Source of the DNA: Bdellovibrio sp. GT3
Lineage (GTDB): Bacteria; Bdellovibrionota; Bdellovibrionia; Bdellovibrionales; Bdellovibrionaceae
Length of the DNA stretch: 64,000 bases
Assembly (NCBI RefSeq): GCF_037996765.1
Contig: NZ_JBBNAD010000004.1
Coordinates: 868,001 to 932,000 of the forward strand
Reading direction: 5' to 3'
Part shown: in pieces, positions 23,056-33,100 of the stretch
How positions within the stretch are numbered: the stretch's first letter is position 1
How the letters are laid out: every line of letters starts with the position of its first letter
The notes under the pieces: generated by a model
Told to the model about the DNA's origin: nothing
The model's database searches: none
Seen by the model: the letters and a program-made list of their open reading frames with translations, nothing else
Position numbers and translations under genes: made by a program

Positions 23056-25224
23056 ATGAGTTATTCGATTCTTTTAAAGCGCCAAGTGTTTTTTTCGACT
23101 CTGGCGCTTTTATTTACGACATCAAGTTTTGCTCAAAGTACGTCAGCGGGCGAGTCAGTCACTCAGCTGCCTGAAGTTATTATCACCGACAAGTCTGAAA
23201 ATGACCTTAGAATCAAAAAAGACGAAATCAATCGTGTCGAAACTTTAAAAGCCAGTGATATTCGAAAAAAGCAGGCGCAAACCTTTGCGCAAGCAGTGGC
23301 AAACGTTCGCGGCATCGATATGCAAACAGCCTGTGCGTTTTGCGGAGCGAAGCGCGTAACCATCAATGGTATGAAGGGTGAGCACACCACGATCCTGATC
23401 GATGGTCTGCCTTTGCATTCTACAGTTTCCGGCTTTTATGGCGTCGAAGCTATTCCATTGGGTGGAGTGGATTCCATTGATATTTATCGTGGCACCGGGG
23501 CGGCTTTGACCGCGCCAGAGTCCATTGGTGGTGCCATTAATGTTGTGACCAAAGAGATCGTCACAAACAGTGCCGAAGGTGCGGTTTCTTTAGCCAATGA
23601 CGGGCAAAAGAATATTTCAGTTTTGGGCACAAGAAAGCTCACCGAAAAAACGGGTCTGTTGCTGGGTGTGCAATATGGCGAAATCAAGCCCATTGATATT
23701 GATGATAACGGCGTTTCAGAACTGCCAAGTCAGAAAACCTTCACAGCCCTCACGAAACTTTCCCACAAAATAAACGAAACCGATGAAGTGAGCCTCCGTC
23801 TTAGTTACGGAAAGCTTAAGACCATCGGAGGTTCGATGAATGATCTGGAACTAAGTGCGCCGCCGACAACACTTGCGAACTCAGACGATTTTGTGGATCG
23901 TGATGTTCGTAAAAAATATATCGGTGCGGAAAATAAAATCACAGAGAATGTATTTCTGGATCGTTACGAAATCGCTTCTGTTTATCGCAAACAGATCGAT
24001 CAGGACTCCAGTCTGAAAGTCAGTCTGGGTGGGGCTCACCAGACCTCCCATGCAATTTACTCCCACGGCTATGACTATGACAACGATGACAAATTATGGG
24101 TCGGGATGGTTGAGTATCAAAAGCTTGCATCCGACAGTCATCTGCTGACGTTTGGGGTGGATTCCAAAAATCAGTTCATGGATTCGTTTTCACAGACTTT
24201 ATATGTGGACCGTGTTCCATCGTTGACTCAAGATGATTTGAACTACCACTCCTTTGGTGGTTTTGCCCAGGACACCTGGTTCATAGATGAAGCCAATGAA
24301 TTGTCGATGGTTTTGCGTCTGGATAACGTAAAAACCCATTGGGTGGATTTTGATAAGAAAATTGATAAAACAGTCTTCGCACCTCGTGCGATGTATAAGC
24401 ATGTGCATGACTCTGTTTTGACGTCCCGTTTGTCGGCAGGAGTCGGGTATCGCTCGCCATTGACACTTTTTGAAAGTCAGCACGGAATGTATCACGATGG
24501 TTTTGTGATCGACGTTGATGATTTGGAAATTGCCCAAAGCTTTGTCTATTCTCTCTCAGGACAACGGCTTGATGATTTCTTTGAATTCAGCACTCACGTA
24601 ACCCGCATTGAAAACATGGCCTATGGGTTGGATCGTGCGGATCAGGAGCTTCCGACATTGTTTATCAGCTCCAAGGAGCCGTACACGGTTTCGGTCGTGG
24701 ATTTCAGTTATGGTCGTCGTATCACGCATGATTGGACTGTCGAAGGTTTGGTTGAGTCTTTCCATTATCCGGCAGGATATAAGGAAAAACTGCAAGTGGC
24801 AGCTGTGGAGCAGCGCTTGTCAGTGATGTCCAACGTGACTTGGGGCAAATGGACGGCTTCTCAGCGCGTAACTGTTGTGGGCGAGAGAGATCTTTCGGCT
24901 TATGGTTACGGAGATCACTATAACGTTGCTTATACTGACACCGATCCGTTGAGCCCCACATTCGGTCAGACCTTTACTTCCGATCAAAAGTTTCAAAAGT
25001 CACCGACCTTCTTTACAGTGGATCTGAATTTCGAGCGGCAACTGAGTGAAAACCTGTATGCAGGTTTCGCGATCTTAAATGCCTTCGATTATACCCAAAC
25101 GGGCGCCGGCGACAGTCCAACGACATGGCACGTGCACGGAGATCACTATCACCTGGACAACTTTCATATCTGGGGCCCGCTGCGCGGACGCCAGTTCTTG
25201 TTGTCTCTTCGCGGAAATCTCTAA
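23056..25224 (+). CDS. TonB-dependent outer-membrane receptor, candidate metal importer
   Basis: 722 residues: signal peptide ending near SSFAQS, TonB-box-like LPEVIITDKS, plug domain to about residue 170 (RVTINGMKGEHTTILIDGLPL, GSIDIYRG-type strand, ESIGGAINVVTKE), then a 22-strand barrel ending in the expected C-terminal strand. An unusual CxxC (C93-A-F-C96) sits in the plug just before the RVTINGM strand, and the C-terminal region is His-rich (HVHGDHYHLDNFHIW). With the upstream His-rich secreted protein, this points to uptake of a metal ion or metal complex rather than a classic siderophore, but the substrate is inferred. The energy would come from TonB-ExbBD encoded elsewhere. Confidence 0.88.
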   Translation: MSYSILLKRQVFFSTLALLFTTSSFAQSTSAGESVTQLPEVIITDKSENDLRIKKDEINRVETLKASDIRKKQAQTFAQAVANVRGIDMQTACAFCGAKRVTINGMKGEHTTILIDGLPLHSTVSGFYGVEAIPLGGVDSIDIYRGTGAALTAPESIGGAINVVTKEIVTNSAEGAVSLANDGQKNISVLGTRKLTEKTGLLLGVQYGEIKPIDIDDNGVSELPSQKTFTALTKLSHKINETDEVSLRLSYGKLKTIGGSMNDLELSAPPTTLANSDDFVDRDVRKKYIGAENKITENVFLDRYEIASVYRKQIDQDSSLKVSLGGAHQTSHAIYSHGYDYDNDDKLWVGMVEYQKLASDSHLLTFGVDSKNQFMDSFSQTLYVDRVPSLTQDDLNYHSFGGFAQDTWFIDEANELSMVLRLDNVKTHWVDFDKKIDKTVFAPRAMYKHVHDSVLTSRLSAGVGYRSPLTLFESQHGMYHDGFVIDVDDLEIAQSFVYSLSGQRLDDFFEFSTHVTRIENMAYGLDRADQELPTLFISSKEPYTVSVVDFSYGRRITHDWTVEGLVESFHYPAGYKEKLQVAAVEQRLSVMSNVTWGKWTASQRVTVVGERDLSAYGYGDHYNVAYTDTDPLSPTFGQTFTSDQKFQKSPTFFTVDLNFERQLSENLYAGFAILNAFDYTQTGAGDSPTTWHVHGDHYHLDNFHIWGPLRGRQFLLSLRGNL

Positions 25225-25260
25225 CATCTTGATTTGATCATTTTGCATTTGTTGGCTCCA

Positions 25261-25284
25261 TGCAGAACCGATATCGGTTCTGCA
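25261..25284. repeat. 24-bp perfect palindrome
   Basis: Twelve-base arms starting TGCAGAACCGAT, mirrored exactly with no spacer. It lies 37 bp after the TonB receptor stop and 30 bp before the decayed LysR sequence. No U-tract follows, so it is a poor terminator. It could be an operator, an mRNA-end hairpin or the scar of a rearrangement. Confidence 0.6.
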
Positions 25285-25313
25285 GAGCAGTACGAAAAGG
25301 GAACTGGGTTACC

Positions 25314-25874
25314 CCGAAAGAAGTTCCGAAATTACTGCAGCTCCAGCTTTGACTCCTGAAGCATCTTCATTCTGGGAAATTTGATATTGGATTTATGGAA
25401 GGGGTCGCTTCTCATCCCGAATTAGACAGTCATGATGTTCTGAAGGAAAATCTGGGCGTGTTGCTGCCAGTTGATCATCCGTTGGCAAAACGTAAAGAGG
25501 TCTCGTTGCGCGATTTGAAAGATGAAACCATCATTCTGCACAGTCGTAAAGAGGCCGAGGAGTTTCACGACCGCATAGTGCATCTGATGAAGGGTTTGAA
25601 TAAGAAAGCTAAAATATATATTAAGAACGATGAGGAGAGTTGTCCTATTCTCGTAGCTATGGGGAAAGGTGTTTCCCTGACGATAGCTGGAAGTGGCAAC
25701 TTCGTACCTGAGCACACTCGCTTTGTTCCTATCAAGGATATGTTTTTGCCGGTCAGGGTCTTTTGGCGTCGAGCTGACGAAGATTCAGCATTGAAGACTT
25801 TTATTAGTTTTATTCTTGAAAGTAAGTCGGTTCTCTCGAGGAGTACTCATTGTCTGTACTTGGTAAATGAATAA
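25314..25874 (+). pseudogene. decayed LysR-family regulator, effector-domain fragment
   Basis: The intact frame from 25395 (about 160 residues) reads like the second half of a LysR effector domain: LGVLLPVDHPLAKRKEVSLR, then DETIILHSRKEAEEFHD, then VAMGKGVSLTIAGSG, then PVRVFWRRADED. Upstream in the same frame the reading continues with typical LysR sequence (LLKHLHSGKFDIGF) but is broken by TGA at 25350-25352; before that PKEVPKLLQLQL still looks LysR-like. The winged-helix DNA-binding domain and first third are missing. The start at 25395 has no ribosome binding site. So this is a remnant, probably not making a working regulator. A functional truncated protein cannot be excluded. Confidence 0.75.
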
Positions 25875-25910
25875 AAAAAAGGCACGGACTCATCGTCAGT
25901 GCCTTTTTTG
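25873..25910. terminator. bidirectional terminator
   Basis: AAAAAAAAGGCAC pairs with GTGCCTTTTTT, with an inner GAC/GTC pair around the loop. A run on one side and T run on the other let it serve both the LysR remnant and the minus-strand secreted protein gene. Confidence 0.85.
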
Positions 25911-25931
25911 TTTTCGCTGTAAAACTAAAAA

Positions 25932-26312
25932 CTAGTTTTTAGTGATTACGCAAGTGCCTTCAACAGCTGTCTTGTTGATAACAAGAGTTTGGTTGAATGC
26001 GCCTTTTTCGCCACGAACAGATTTGTAAGCTACAGAGTCTTTACCAGAAACACCCCAGAATTCGATCACTTCAAGATCGTCGAATTTGTAGTAAGAACCA
26101 GCTGGGTAGAAAATGTAGTTGCCAGTTGCAGTGGCTTTGAAATCTTCGATGCCAGAACCGTTAGCTTCGATGTTGCCAGTGACAGCTTTGCCATCGATGT
26201 TAAGCGCAGCAGTTACAACAGCGTCGCCAGAAGTACAGTGAACATCCAAAGTAGAAGCTTGAGCTGCAGTTGCAGACAATGCGATCAAAGAAGCGAAAAT
26301 TAGAGATTTCAT
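25932..26312 (-). CDS. small secreted protein of unknown function
   Basis: 126 residues. The ATG at 26312 has AAAGG 7 nt upstream. A textbook signal peptide (MKSLIFASLIALSATAAQA) leads to a mature protein of about 107 residues with alternating strands (VVTAALNIDGKAVTGNIEANG, GNYIFYPAGSYYKFDDL) and one cysteine near each end (VHCTSGD and GTCVITKN), probably disulfide linked. It looks like a small periplasmic or secreted beta-barrel/sandwich protein. No family recognised. Monocistronic, with a possible promoter at 26350-26379 and a shared terminator. Confidence 0.78.
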   Translation of the reverse strand: MKSLIFASLIALSATAAQASTLDVHCTSGDAVVTAALNIDGKAVTGNIEANGSGIEDFKATATGNYIFYPAGSYYKFDDLEVIEFWGVSGKDSVAYKSVRGEKGAFNQTLVINKTAVEGTCVITKN

Positions 26313-26349
26313 AAACACACCTTTCGATTAAAGACTAGATGACGCAACG

Positions 26350-26379
26350 ACTATGCTCTCTATTGTGAAAATGAGTCAA
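26350..26379 (-). promoter_or_regulatory. candidate sigma-70-type promoter for the secreted protein gene
   Basis: On the minus strand TTGACT (26379-26374) and CATAGT (26355-26350) are separated by 18 bp. The -35 matches the consensus at five of six positions and the -10 at four. The distance to the ATG at 26312 leaves a short leader. Confidence 0.4.
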
Positions 26380-26391
26380 GAGCAAAACAGA

Positions 26392-27159
26392 TCAGGATTT
26401 CAGGCGGTCGCGCAGGGTTTTCATGTAAGCCCGAACTTCAGTTTTTTGGGCTTCAGACATCCCGCCAAAGTCTTTGTTCTCAAGGGCGGTGATGATTGTA
26501 TAGGCATACATGGAGTGATTGGTCTTCGGATGGACTTTGACCAGCTTCACCATGGTTTTCTGCCAGCCAAGCTTGTGCATTTGCTGCGGTGTCTTGATTC
26601 CGGCATCCTGCAGCAAAGCCTCTAGTGTGGGGCCGATATTTTTTAGATCGGATAGTTTTTTGGCCTTTTGCAGCAATTCTACGGGGTCCTCATCCGAGAA
26701 CATCCGTGGTCGGCGGGTATCCAGATTTTTGGGAATGGGTGGCTCGGTCTTGGCGGACTTTCCTTTGCGGGTTTTGCTGGCGGTTTTTTTCTCTTTGGGA
26801 AAGCTGCCCCAGATGCTGTGGGGGCGAAGGGCGACCTTAAGGATATCGGAAACCCACTCTTCAAAGCCTTCGGTTTCAAGCGGCAGATAAAGCCACTTGG
26901 GTAAAATCTTGTGAGGTTTAAGAATGGGAAATTGAGCCAAGGCGCGCGCTTGATTCTCGTGTTCCACCGGAAACATGCAGCCGTTCCAGTTTATTTTGTC
27001 CTTGGGCTTGTCGGTAGTTTTGTCGGTGGCTTCAAATGTGATCAGGATGATTTTCTCATCCAAATAATAGGCAAATCCGCCAAACATGGCTTTACGGCGA
27101 TAACCTTCTGCAGGTAGCAGATTTTCAATCCATTTGAGCTCTAATGGTTCCTTCGCCAT
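26392..27159 (-). CDS. TfoX-like two-domain protein
   Basis: 255 residues. The N-terminal ~105 residues resemble the TfoX N-terminal domain (RRKAMFGGFAYYLDEKIILI, then PKWLYLPLE); the C-terminal ~85 residues resemble the TfoX C-terminal domain (LSDLKNIGPTLEALLQDAGI, then LGWQKTMVKL), a helix-hairpin-helix-like module. Between them lies a basic, lysine- and proline-rich linker of about 40 residues (KEKKTASKTRKGKSAKTEPP) that is not usual in TfoX. TfoX/Sxy activates competence genes with CRP in gamma-proteobacteria, but most homologues elsewhere are untested, so a competence role is only a possibility. No strong ribosome binding site. Cytoplasmic. Confidence 0.75.
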   Translation of the reverse strand: MAKEPLELKWIENLLPAEGYRRKAMFGGFAYYLDEKIILITFEATDKTTDKPKDKINWNGCMFPVEHENQARALAQFPILKPHKILPKWLYLPLETEGFEEWVSDILKVALRPHSIWGSFPKEKKTASKTRKGKSAKTEPPIPKNLDTRRPRMFSDEDPVELLQKAKKLSDLKNIGPTLEALLQDAGIKTPQQMHKLGWQKTMVKLVKVHPKTNHSMYAYTIITALENKDFGGMSEAQKTEVRAYMKTLRDRLKS

Positions 27160-27228
27160 GACTGGTTTCTAGGGGCCTTCTTTGCTTTAATCAAGCAAAG
27201 AAAGCCGCTATTGAAAATCAGTATGTGC

Positions 27229-27495
27229 CTATGGAGATTCTACTGGAACGCGTTTGCCTGGATCGCGATAACGAGGCTCAATAACACGCTCCTCGATATA
27301 AATCCGCTCTGACGGCTCGTGCTGGCGCAGGTATTCAGCGGCGCTGGCTTGTCGCGCCCGGCGAGACTCGTTGGTTGTATCCATTTTGGATGGACTTGAG
27401 TTTCTATCCTGCATCACTGTTTCAAGTAGCGTTTTTTCAGCGTGAGCAAAACTGAACGACATTAAGATCACACCGAAGGCGATAAGTTTTTTCAT
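27229..27495 (-). CDS. small secreted protein, 88 aa
   Basis: A strong ribosome binding site (AAGGAGG) precedes the ATG at 27495. The signal peptide (MKKLIAFGVILMSFSFAHA) is clear. The remaining ~69 residues are highly charged and probably disordered (RRARQASAAEYLRQHEP, then EERVIEPRYRDPGKRVP). No cysteine and no known domain. Monocistronic between the TfoX-like gene and the hybrid kinase. Function unknown. Confidence 0.7.
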   Translation of the reverse strand: MKKLIAFGVILMSFSFAHAEKTLLETVMQDRNSSPSKMDTTNESRRARQASAAEYLRQHEPSERIYIEERVIEPRYRDPGKRVPVESP

Positions 27496-27729
27496 GGACT
27501 TCCTCCTTGAACTTATAACGCCATCATCTCGCCGGCGGGAAGTCCGCGTACAGTCCGGTTTTTAGGGAACAGTTAGAAGTCATGAGGCTGCTAAATACCG
27601 TAGGTCTTTGGGCGGTAAAAGATTCATTTTTCGTGGGAGGTTATATTGCGTCTTGGTAAGAAATCAAACACTTGGTCATTTATACTTGAGTTGTAGGACG
27701 AACATTCGTTACAAGAAGGCACTGGAATT

Positions 27730-29760
27730 TTGAACGTGTTTAATTTTTGGAAAAACCTCTCAGTAGTTAAAAAGCTGTACGCAGTTGTTGGCGGTATGGC
27801 CTTGTTGATCGTCCTCGAATTGGGGACGTTGGTTTTTGCGTTGTCGACGTTGTCGTCAGTGCGTGCCTTCGTGGGCGGTGAGGGTATGTGGTCCAAGGCG
27901 CAAAAGAACGCGATTCACAGTCTGACATCTTATATTTTCACCAAAGATCAAAACTACTATGATGATTTTCATCGCAATATGACCGTTCCCTTGGGGGATC
28001 GTAAAGCTCGTCTGGAGCTGGAAAAAGCAAATCCGGATATTAAAGTGGTTTATGAGGGATTCCTTCAAGGTGGCGTACATCCTGATGATATCCCAGGGGT
28101 GGTTCGCATCCTTCGCAGTTGGGGGTCGGTAAGTTATATTCAGCGTGCAGTGGCTGCATGGACTGCCGCTGACGAGAAATTGAATGTCCTAATTCAAAAA
28201 GCAGAAGAACTGCATGGTATTTTCTCCCAGTCCAATGTGGATCAGAATGAAGTAAAACGGATTCTTACTGAAATCGATGTGCTGAATGAACAACTCACAG
28301 CCTATGAGATGGAGTTTTCAAGTGTCCTGGCAGAAGGATCGCGCTGGCTGGAAAACCTGTTGATGTTATTATTGGTTCTGGCAGTCGTGACGATAGAAGG
28401 AACCGGCCTTTATTTGACCTTCTCATTTGCAAAGGGTCTGAATCGAAGCTTGATGGAATTGAACTATGCCACCAAAGAAATCGGCCGAGGTAATTTGGGA
28501 GTGACCGTGCCGGTGCACTCGCAAGACGAGCTGGGGGAGCTGGCGGTATCGATCAATCGAATGAGTGCAGATCTGGAATCAAATATTTCTCAAAGACTGC
28601 TGGCGGAAAACGCAAACCAGGTCAAAACTTTGTTCCTGGCTAACATGAGTCACGAGATTCGCACTCCGCTGGGAATCATTCTGGGTATGACTGAAATTTT
28701 AAAGGATCCCCAGGTGAGTACTGAGGAAAAACTTAAGTATCTGGAAGTGATGGAGAGCACAGGTCACAACCTGTCACGCTTAATCAATGATATTCTGGAT
28801 ATCACCAAGGTGGAATCCGGGCACATTGATGTGGAGCTGGCTGCGGTTCAGATTGATCCGTTCATCGAGGAAATTGGCAGCATGATGCAGGTCAAGGCTG
28901 GTAAATCCAATGTCACTTTAAGTTTTAAAGTGGCGGCGGTTTTGCACGGTATGGAGTTCATGACGGATCGAAATCGTTTAAAGCAAATTCTTGTCAATCT
29001 GATCAATAACGCTCTTAAATTCACGGTCGGAGGAACTGTTCGGTTGTCTGTTGAATCTGCAGGTCATGATCTGGTGTTTGATATCAGTGACACGGGGATA
29101 GGTATTCCTGAGGATCAGCAGGGACGGCTGTTTCAAAATTTCTTTCAGGTGGATGCTTCCAGCACTCGTCAATATGAAGGAACCGGATTGGGATTGGTGC
29201 TATCAAGAAAGCTCGCCCGGTCACTGGGTGGGGACGTGGTGCTGGTGAAAAGTGCGCCAGGTGTGGGCTCGGTTTTTCGTTTATCTGTTCCGAAAATGGG
29301 AATGGTTAGAACTGACAGTCTGGACGTCACTGCCACTCAAAAAAAGATTAAGACCGAAGTGGATCTGCGTGGTTTGACTGTTTTGGTGACAGATGATTCA
29401 GAGGACAATCAGGTTTTGATAAAACACTATTTAAATAAAAAAGGTGTGATATCAGAGTCAGCACTTGATGGTGTTGAAGCTGTGGAGAAGGCTTCTAAAA
29501 ATGCTTATGATGTGATTTTGATGGACATGCAAATGCCACGTATGGATGGTTATACCGCGACTCGCGAGCTGCGTGCCCGAGGTTATCAGGGCCCCATCGT
29601 CGCTCTCACAGCCCATGCTATGAAAGAGGATCGCGATCGCTGCCTGAGTGTTGGATGTAATGACTATCTAACCAAGCCGCTGTCATCGGATTTACTGTAT
29701 GCCGTGCTTGCGAAGCATGCTCAGGTACAGATTGCTGAAGTCCTTGGCAAGCCTAAGTAA
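27730..29760 (+). CDS. membrane hybrid sensor histidine kinase with receiver domain
   Basis: 676 residues. Two membrane helices (about 17-40 and 208-233) flank a ~170-residue periplasmic helical sensor region. A HAMP linker (about 234-285) leads to the HisKA domain with phospho-acceptor H308 in ANMSHEIRTPLG, then the HATPase domain (N box LVNLINNALKF, G1 DISDTGIGIP, G2 EGTGLGLVLSRKLA), and a C-terminal receiver with acidic D555/D556, phospho-acceptor D599 in VILMDMQMPRMDG, Thr and Lys (ALTAH, LTKPL). It should autophosphorylate and relay to its own receiver, and then probably to a separate phosphotransfer protein. The start is TTG with AAGG about 10 nt upstream. The signal sensed is unknown; no partner gene adjoins. 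Confidence 0.92.
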   Translation: MNVFNFWKNLSVVKKLYAVVGGMALLIVLELGTLVFALSTLSSVRAFVGGEGMWSKAQKNAIHSLTSYIFTKDQNYYDDFHRNMTVPLGDRKARLELEKANPDIKVVYEGFLQGGVHPDDIPGVVRILRSWGSVSYIQRAVAAWTAADEKLNVLIQKAEELHGIFSQSNVDQNEVKRILTEIDVLNEQLTAYEMEFSSVLAEGSRWLENLLMLLLVLAVVTIEGTGLYLTFSFAKGLNRSLMELNYATKEIGRGNLGVTVPVHSQDELGELAVSINRMSADLESNISQRLLAENANQVKTLFLANMSHEIRTPLGIILGMTEILKDPQVSTEEKLKYLEVMESTGHNLSRLINDILDITKVESGHIDVELAAVQIDPFIEEIGSMMQVKAGKSNVTLSFKVAAVLHGMEFMTDRNRLKQILVNLINNALKFTVGGTVRLSVESAGHDLVFDISDTGIGIPEDQQGRLFQNFFQVDASSTRQYEGTGLGLVLSRKLARSLGGDVVLVKSAPGVGSVFRLSVPKMGMVRTDSLDVTATQKKIKTEVDLRGLTVLVTDDSEDNQVLIKHYLNKKGVISESALDGVEAVEKASKNAYDVILMDMQMPRMDGYTATRELRARGYQGPIVALTAHAMKEDRDRCLSVGCNDYLTKPLSSDLLYAVLAKHAQVQIAEVLGKPK

Positions 29761-29891
29761 CCCAGTTAACAGCTGCCACTTAAATAGACACTCACTCGTT
29801 TTCAGGTCCAATTTAACACCAAAGACTCATGGTAAGGTCCTTGCATTCCGAAAAGATGGTATCATTTAGGAAGACCGTTAGGAGTACAAAG

Positions 29892-30113
29892 ATGAGACAG
29901 TCACTTAAAATCCTTACAGCAGCAATCGCGATGAGTTCCCTTGCAGCATGCGCATCAAGCCCGGCTAAAACAGCAGAGGGTGAACATGTGACGGTTTGGG
30001 AAGTCACAGAAACTCCATTCTTGCGTGCGGTGAAGAAAAGTATCACGGGCGAAAAGGCTCAGGATATCACGGTGCAAATGCCAGCTAAAGGCAAAGAGAC
30101 CAAGACAAGATAG
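29892..30113 (+). CDS. small lipoprotein, 73 aa
   Basis: The ATG at 29892 has GGAG 7 nt upstream; the frame is open further back but the signal sequence fits this start: MRQSLKILTAAIAMSSLAAC with lipobox LAAC (Cys20). About 53 mature residues follow (EGEHVTVWEVTETPFLRAVKK, then a Lys-rich tail). Probably a short membrane-anchored periplasmic peptide. No family recognised. Ends before a bidirectional terminator. Confidence 0.72.
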   Translation: MRQSLKILTAAIAMSSLAACASSPAKTAEGEHVTVWEVTETPFLRAVKKSITGEKAQDITVQMPAKGKETKTR

Positions 30114-30138
30114 TGGTTTGCAGAAAAATTTGAAGCGG

Positions 30139-30169
30139 AAAAAAGCGGGTCTGAAACCCGCTTTTTTTA
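30139..30169. terminator. bidirectional terminator
   Basis: Stem GCGGGT/ACCCGC with flanking AAAAAA and TTTTTTT around a 5-nt loop, between the convergent small lipoprotein and subtilase genes. Confidence 0.88.
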
Positions 30170-30173
30170 TTTC

Positions 30174-33100
30174 TTAGTTACCATATTTTGGAGAGATGAT
30201 TTGCGATTGAGTGTCCTCGGCAAGAGGATCGCGAACTGATTTATTCTGTGGAGAATAAATCACCAGATTCGCAGCGCTATAACCTTTCTTAAGGTTGATT
30301 GTAGTGCTGGATTTTCCTTCCAGTGACACCACCTCCGGAATATCAGTATAAGCCTGTCCCAGATCGTTCAAAGAAATCTTGGACCAGGTTTTATCGTTGG
30401 ACAGATAATCGTCATACTCCAGGGCATAGTTGTCCTGATGAGTGGTGGAGACTTTAATGTTCAATTCCCCGGTAGCCGAGGTCGCCAATAAGGAGGCATC
30501 AGCTGTGATGATTGCCAGGGTTGAACCATCAAATGTCGTCATCGGCAAGGCATCTAGCAGCGCTGATGAATAGTCCTCTTCGTAAGCCGTACCTGCCGTA
30601 ATTGCCGTATCATAGAATTTGCGAAGCTCGCGTGCGCGATTTCCATCCAGAAGCAGACTTACAAATTTCCCTGTCGCAAGACCGGGAAGACTGCTGCCGA
30701 CAAGGCCCGCCAATTCCTGATCAGCCAGTCCATCGCCATCGGAGTCGATCTGCACATTCACTTCGCAGCGATGCCATGTGGTCATGCCCTCGTACAGTTT
30801 CAATGCCACTTGCAAAGAGCGTTTCCCAGTGGAGTCCGTAATCAGGCGATAGCCAGCGGATTGCAAGTCGCAATTCTTATTGTGAATCAGGTCTGCTTTC
30901 TTTTCCGCTTTGCGCGCATCCTGTCCCAACAAAGTAAACAGATAAGCGTCACCTGGATTTGCCGATGTGTTCTCGATCTTCAATGTCGCAACACTGCCGG
31001 TGGCGTCGTCTTCAGACGTCGCTTTTACTTCCAGTGCCGTTGCTTTAATTCGGGAAATCTTGCGGGCGACAACCAATGCTGGCATTTGCAGCAATTGTTC
31101 GTCGCCTTGAGAGAATTTCAAGAAGCCATCAAGCTCCTCGTTGGTATTCATAATCAGGGAGGCATTGAGTGCCGCCGTGATTTCAACTGTTTTCTCCTGA
31201 CCTGGTTCCAGAGTCAAAACAGGGGCCGTGATCTGCATCGCTGCAGAGCCCTTCCATTGTGGATTCAAGGTCACGGTCTTGTCAGAAATATTTTTGAATG
31301 TGACTTTATTGGAAAGGACTTTGCCCTTTTCAATATCCGTGATCCCAAACGAAAGCGTTGCAGGAGTCGTCACGACCTGGGCCTTTAAGCTTTCAGCTAC
31401 TTGCACGCGACCAGCACCCTGACGGGCGATAGAGTATGTTTTCTTGTTTTCATCAGAGATCACTTTGCCATGACCCAATAGAACTGATTTCAACTCAAGG
31501 GGAGTCAAAGTCGGGAACTTTTGTTTCAACAAACCCATCACACCGGCAATATGAGGACCTGACATGGAGGTTCCTGACATATTCACGCCTTTATCGCCAG
31601 AGCCGCGGGCCGCTGAGATAATATTCGTTCCTGGGCCGGTGATTTCTGGCTTGATCAAACCATCGTCTGATCTTGGGCCACGGGAAGAGAACGGGGAGAT
31701 CGTGTCTGCAAGCCATGACTTTTCAATTTTTGAAGCCGATTTCAAGTTCACGATAACTGTGTCTTTGGCCAACAGCGCTTTCACTTGTTTTCCGGAATCC
31801 TGGGAGATCATAACGGCTGGAATCTTTGCGCTATCCAGGCCCGACATTCCCGCAGCTTCGCCAGGGGCATTGTTGGCAATGATAACACCCAATGCACCGG
31901 CTGCTTGCGCGCGTTTAACCTTGTCAGCAAAAGACACTCCACCACGATCAATCAAGGCGTATTTTCCCTGGATCTGGGCTGCGGTGACGCTGTCGAAGTC
32001 CTTATCAGCCAAACCTGCGAAAACCAGTTCACCTTGCGCCTCCGGCATTTTTGCCAAAGGGGAGGACGTGACGGATTCACTGATTTCAAGAGTCAGCTTT
32101 TCCTGGTCATTGATTGAAAAATCAGCGGCCGGGAATGAGGTGTTATGTGTAGAGTCATCAATACTGGAGCCCACTGAAATCGCATCGTCTGCGATGGAAG
32201 GTGCACCCACGATGTAGGGAGCATCGCCAGAGTTTCCGGCGGAAGCCACCACCACAGTACCGCCGCGAACCAGGTTTCTAACTGCGTGCCCGTACATCAC
32301 ATGGCGACTGCCATAAGTGGAGCCCAAGGAAAGGTTCACAACGTCCATTTGTTTTGCAAAACTCAAGTCACCCGTAGGGTCAGCAGAATACTCAAGGGCT
32401 GCGATCACGACTTCGTCGCTGGTGCCCCCTGAGCGGCCAAATACTTTCACGGCATAAAGATCTGCGTCGGGTGCAACACCGTCATAAGTGTTCACGCCGT
32501 CACCAATACCGGCGACACTGCCAGCCACGTGGGTTCCGTGCGTGGCTTCATCCAAAGGATTTACGTCAGGAAGAGGGATGCGCTTTTTTGGGTCGTCTGA
32601 TCCGGGTTGGTAGTCTGAGCCCACCAAGTCGATCCCGCCCACAACTTTGCGATTCGGGAACGCCGAGGTTTCAGCCGAAGGATTGATGGCTTTATAAGCA
32701 TCAGGAGTGCCCGGGCCGCCCAACATTTTGTGAGTATAGTCGATACCCGTATCGATCACGGCAATGCGTTTACCCTGACCGCGAATGTTTTGTGCATAAG
32801 CCGCCTCGCTGCCAATGAATTTCACAGAGGTCTTTGCACCCACCATGCCGATTTCGTTGAATTCGGATTTCTCATCTTGAGGTCTTGCAAATTGGGCTGA
32901 CTTTTCCGTCATGACGACGTTTGGAATTTGTTTGATTTTTTCCAAAGCATCAGCCGGGGCCCATACTACCATTCCGTTTAGAACCAGGCGGTAACGAATT
33001 AGAACTCTGATGTCGGGGGAAATCTTATGCAGTTCCGCGAATGTTTTTTCCTGCTCGTTTTGGATGGCTTTCACCAAATCCGGATCGATTTGTGGTTTTC

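Noticed and set aside
31564-32217. 217-codon plus-strand frame across the subtilase gene
   Set aside because: Antisense to the S8 catalytic domain; no domain, no ribosome binding site.
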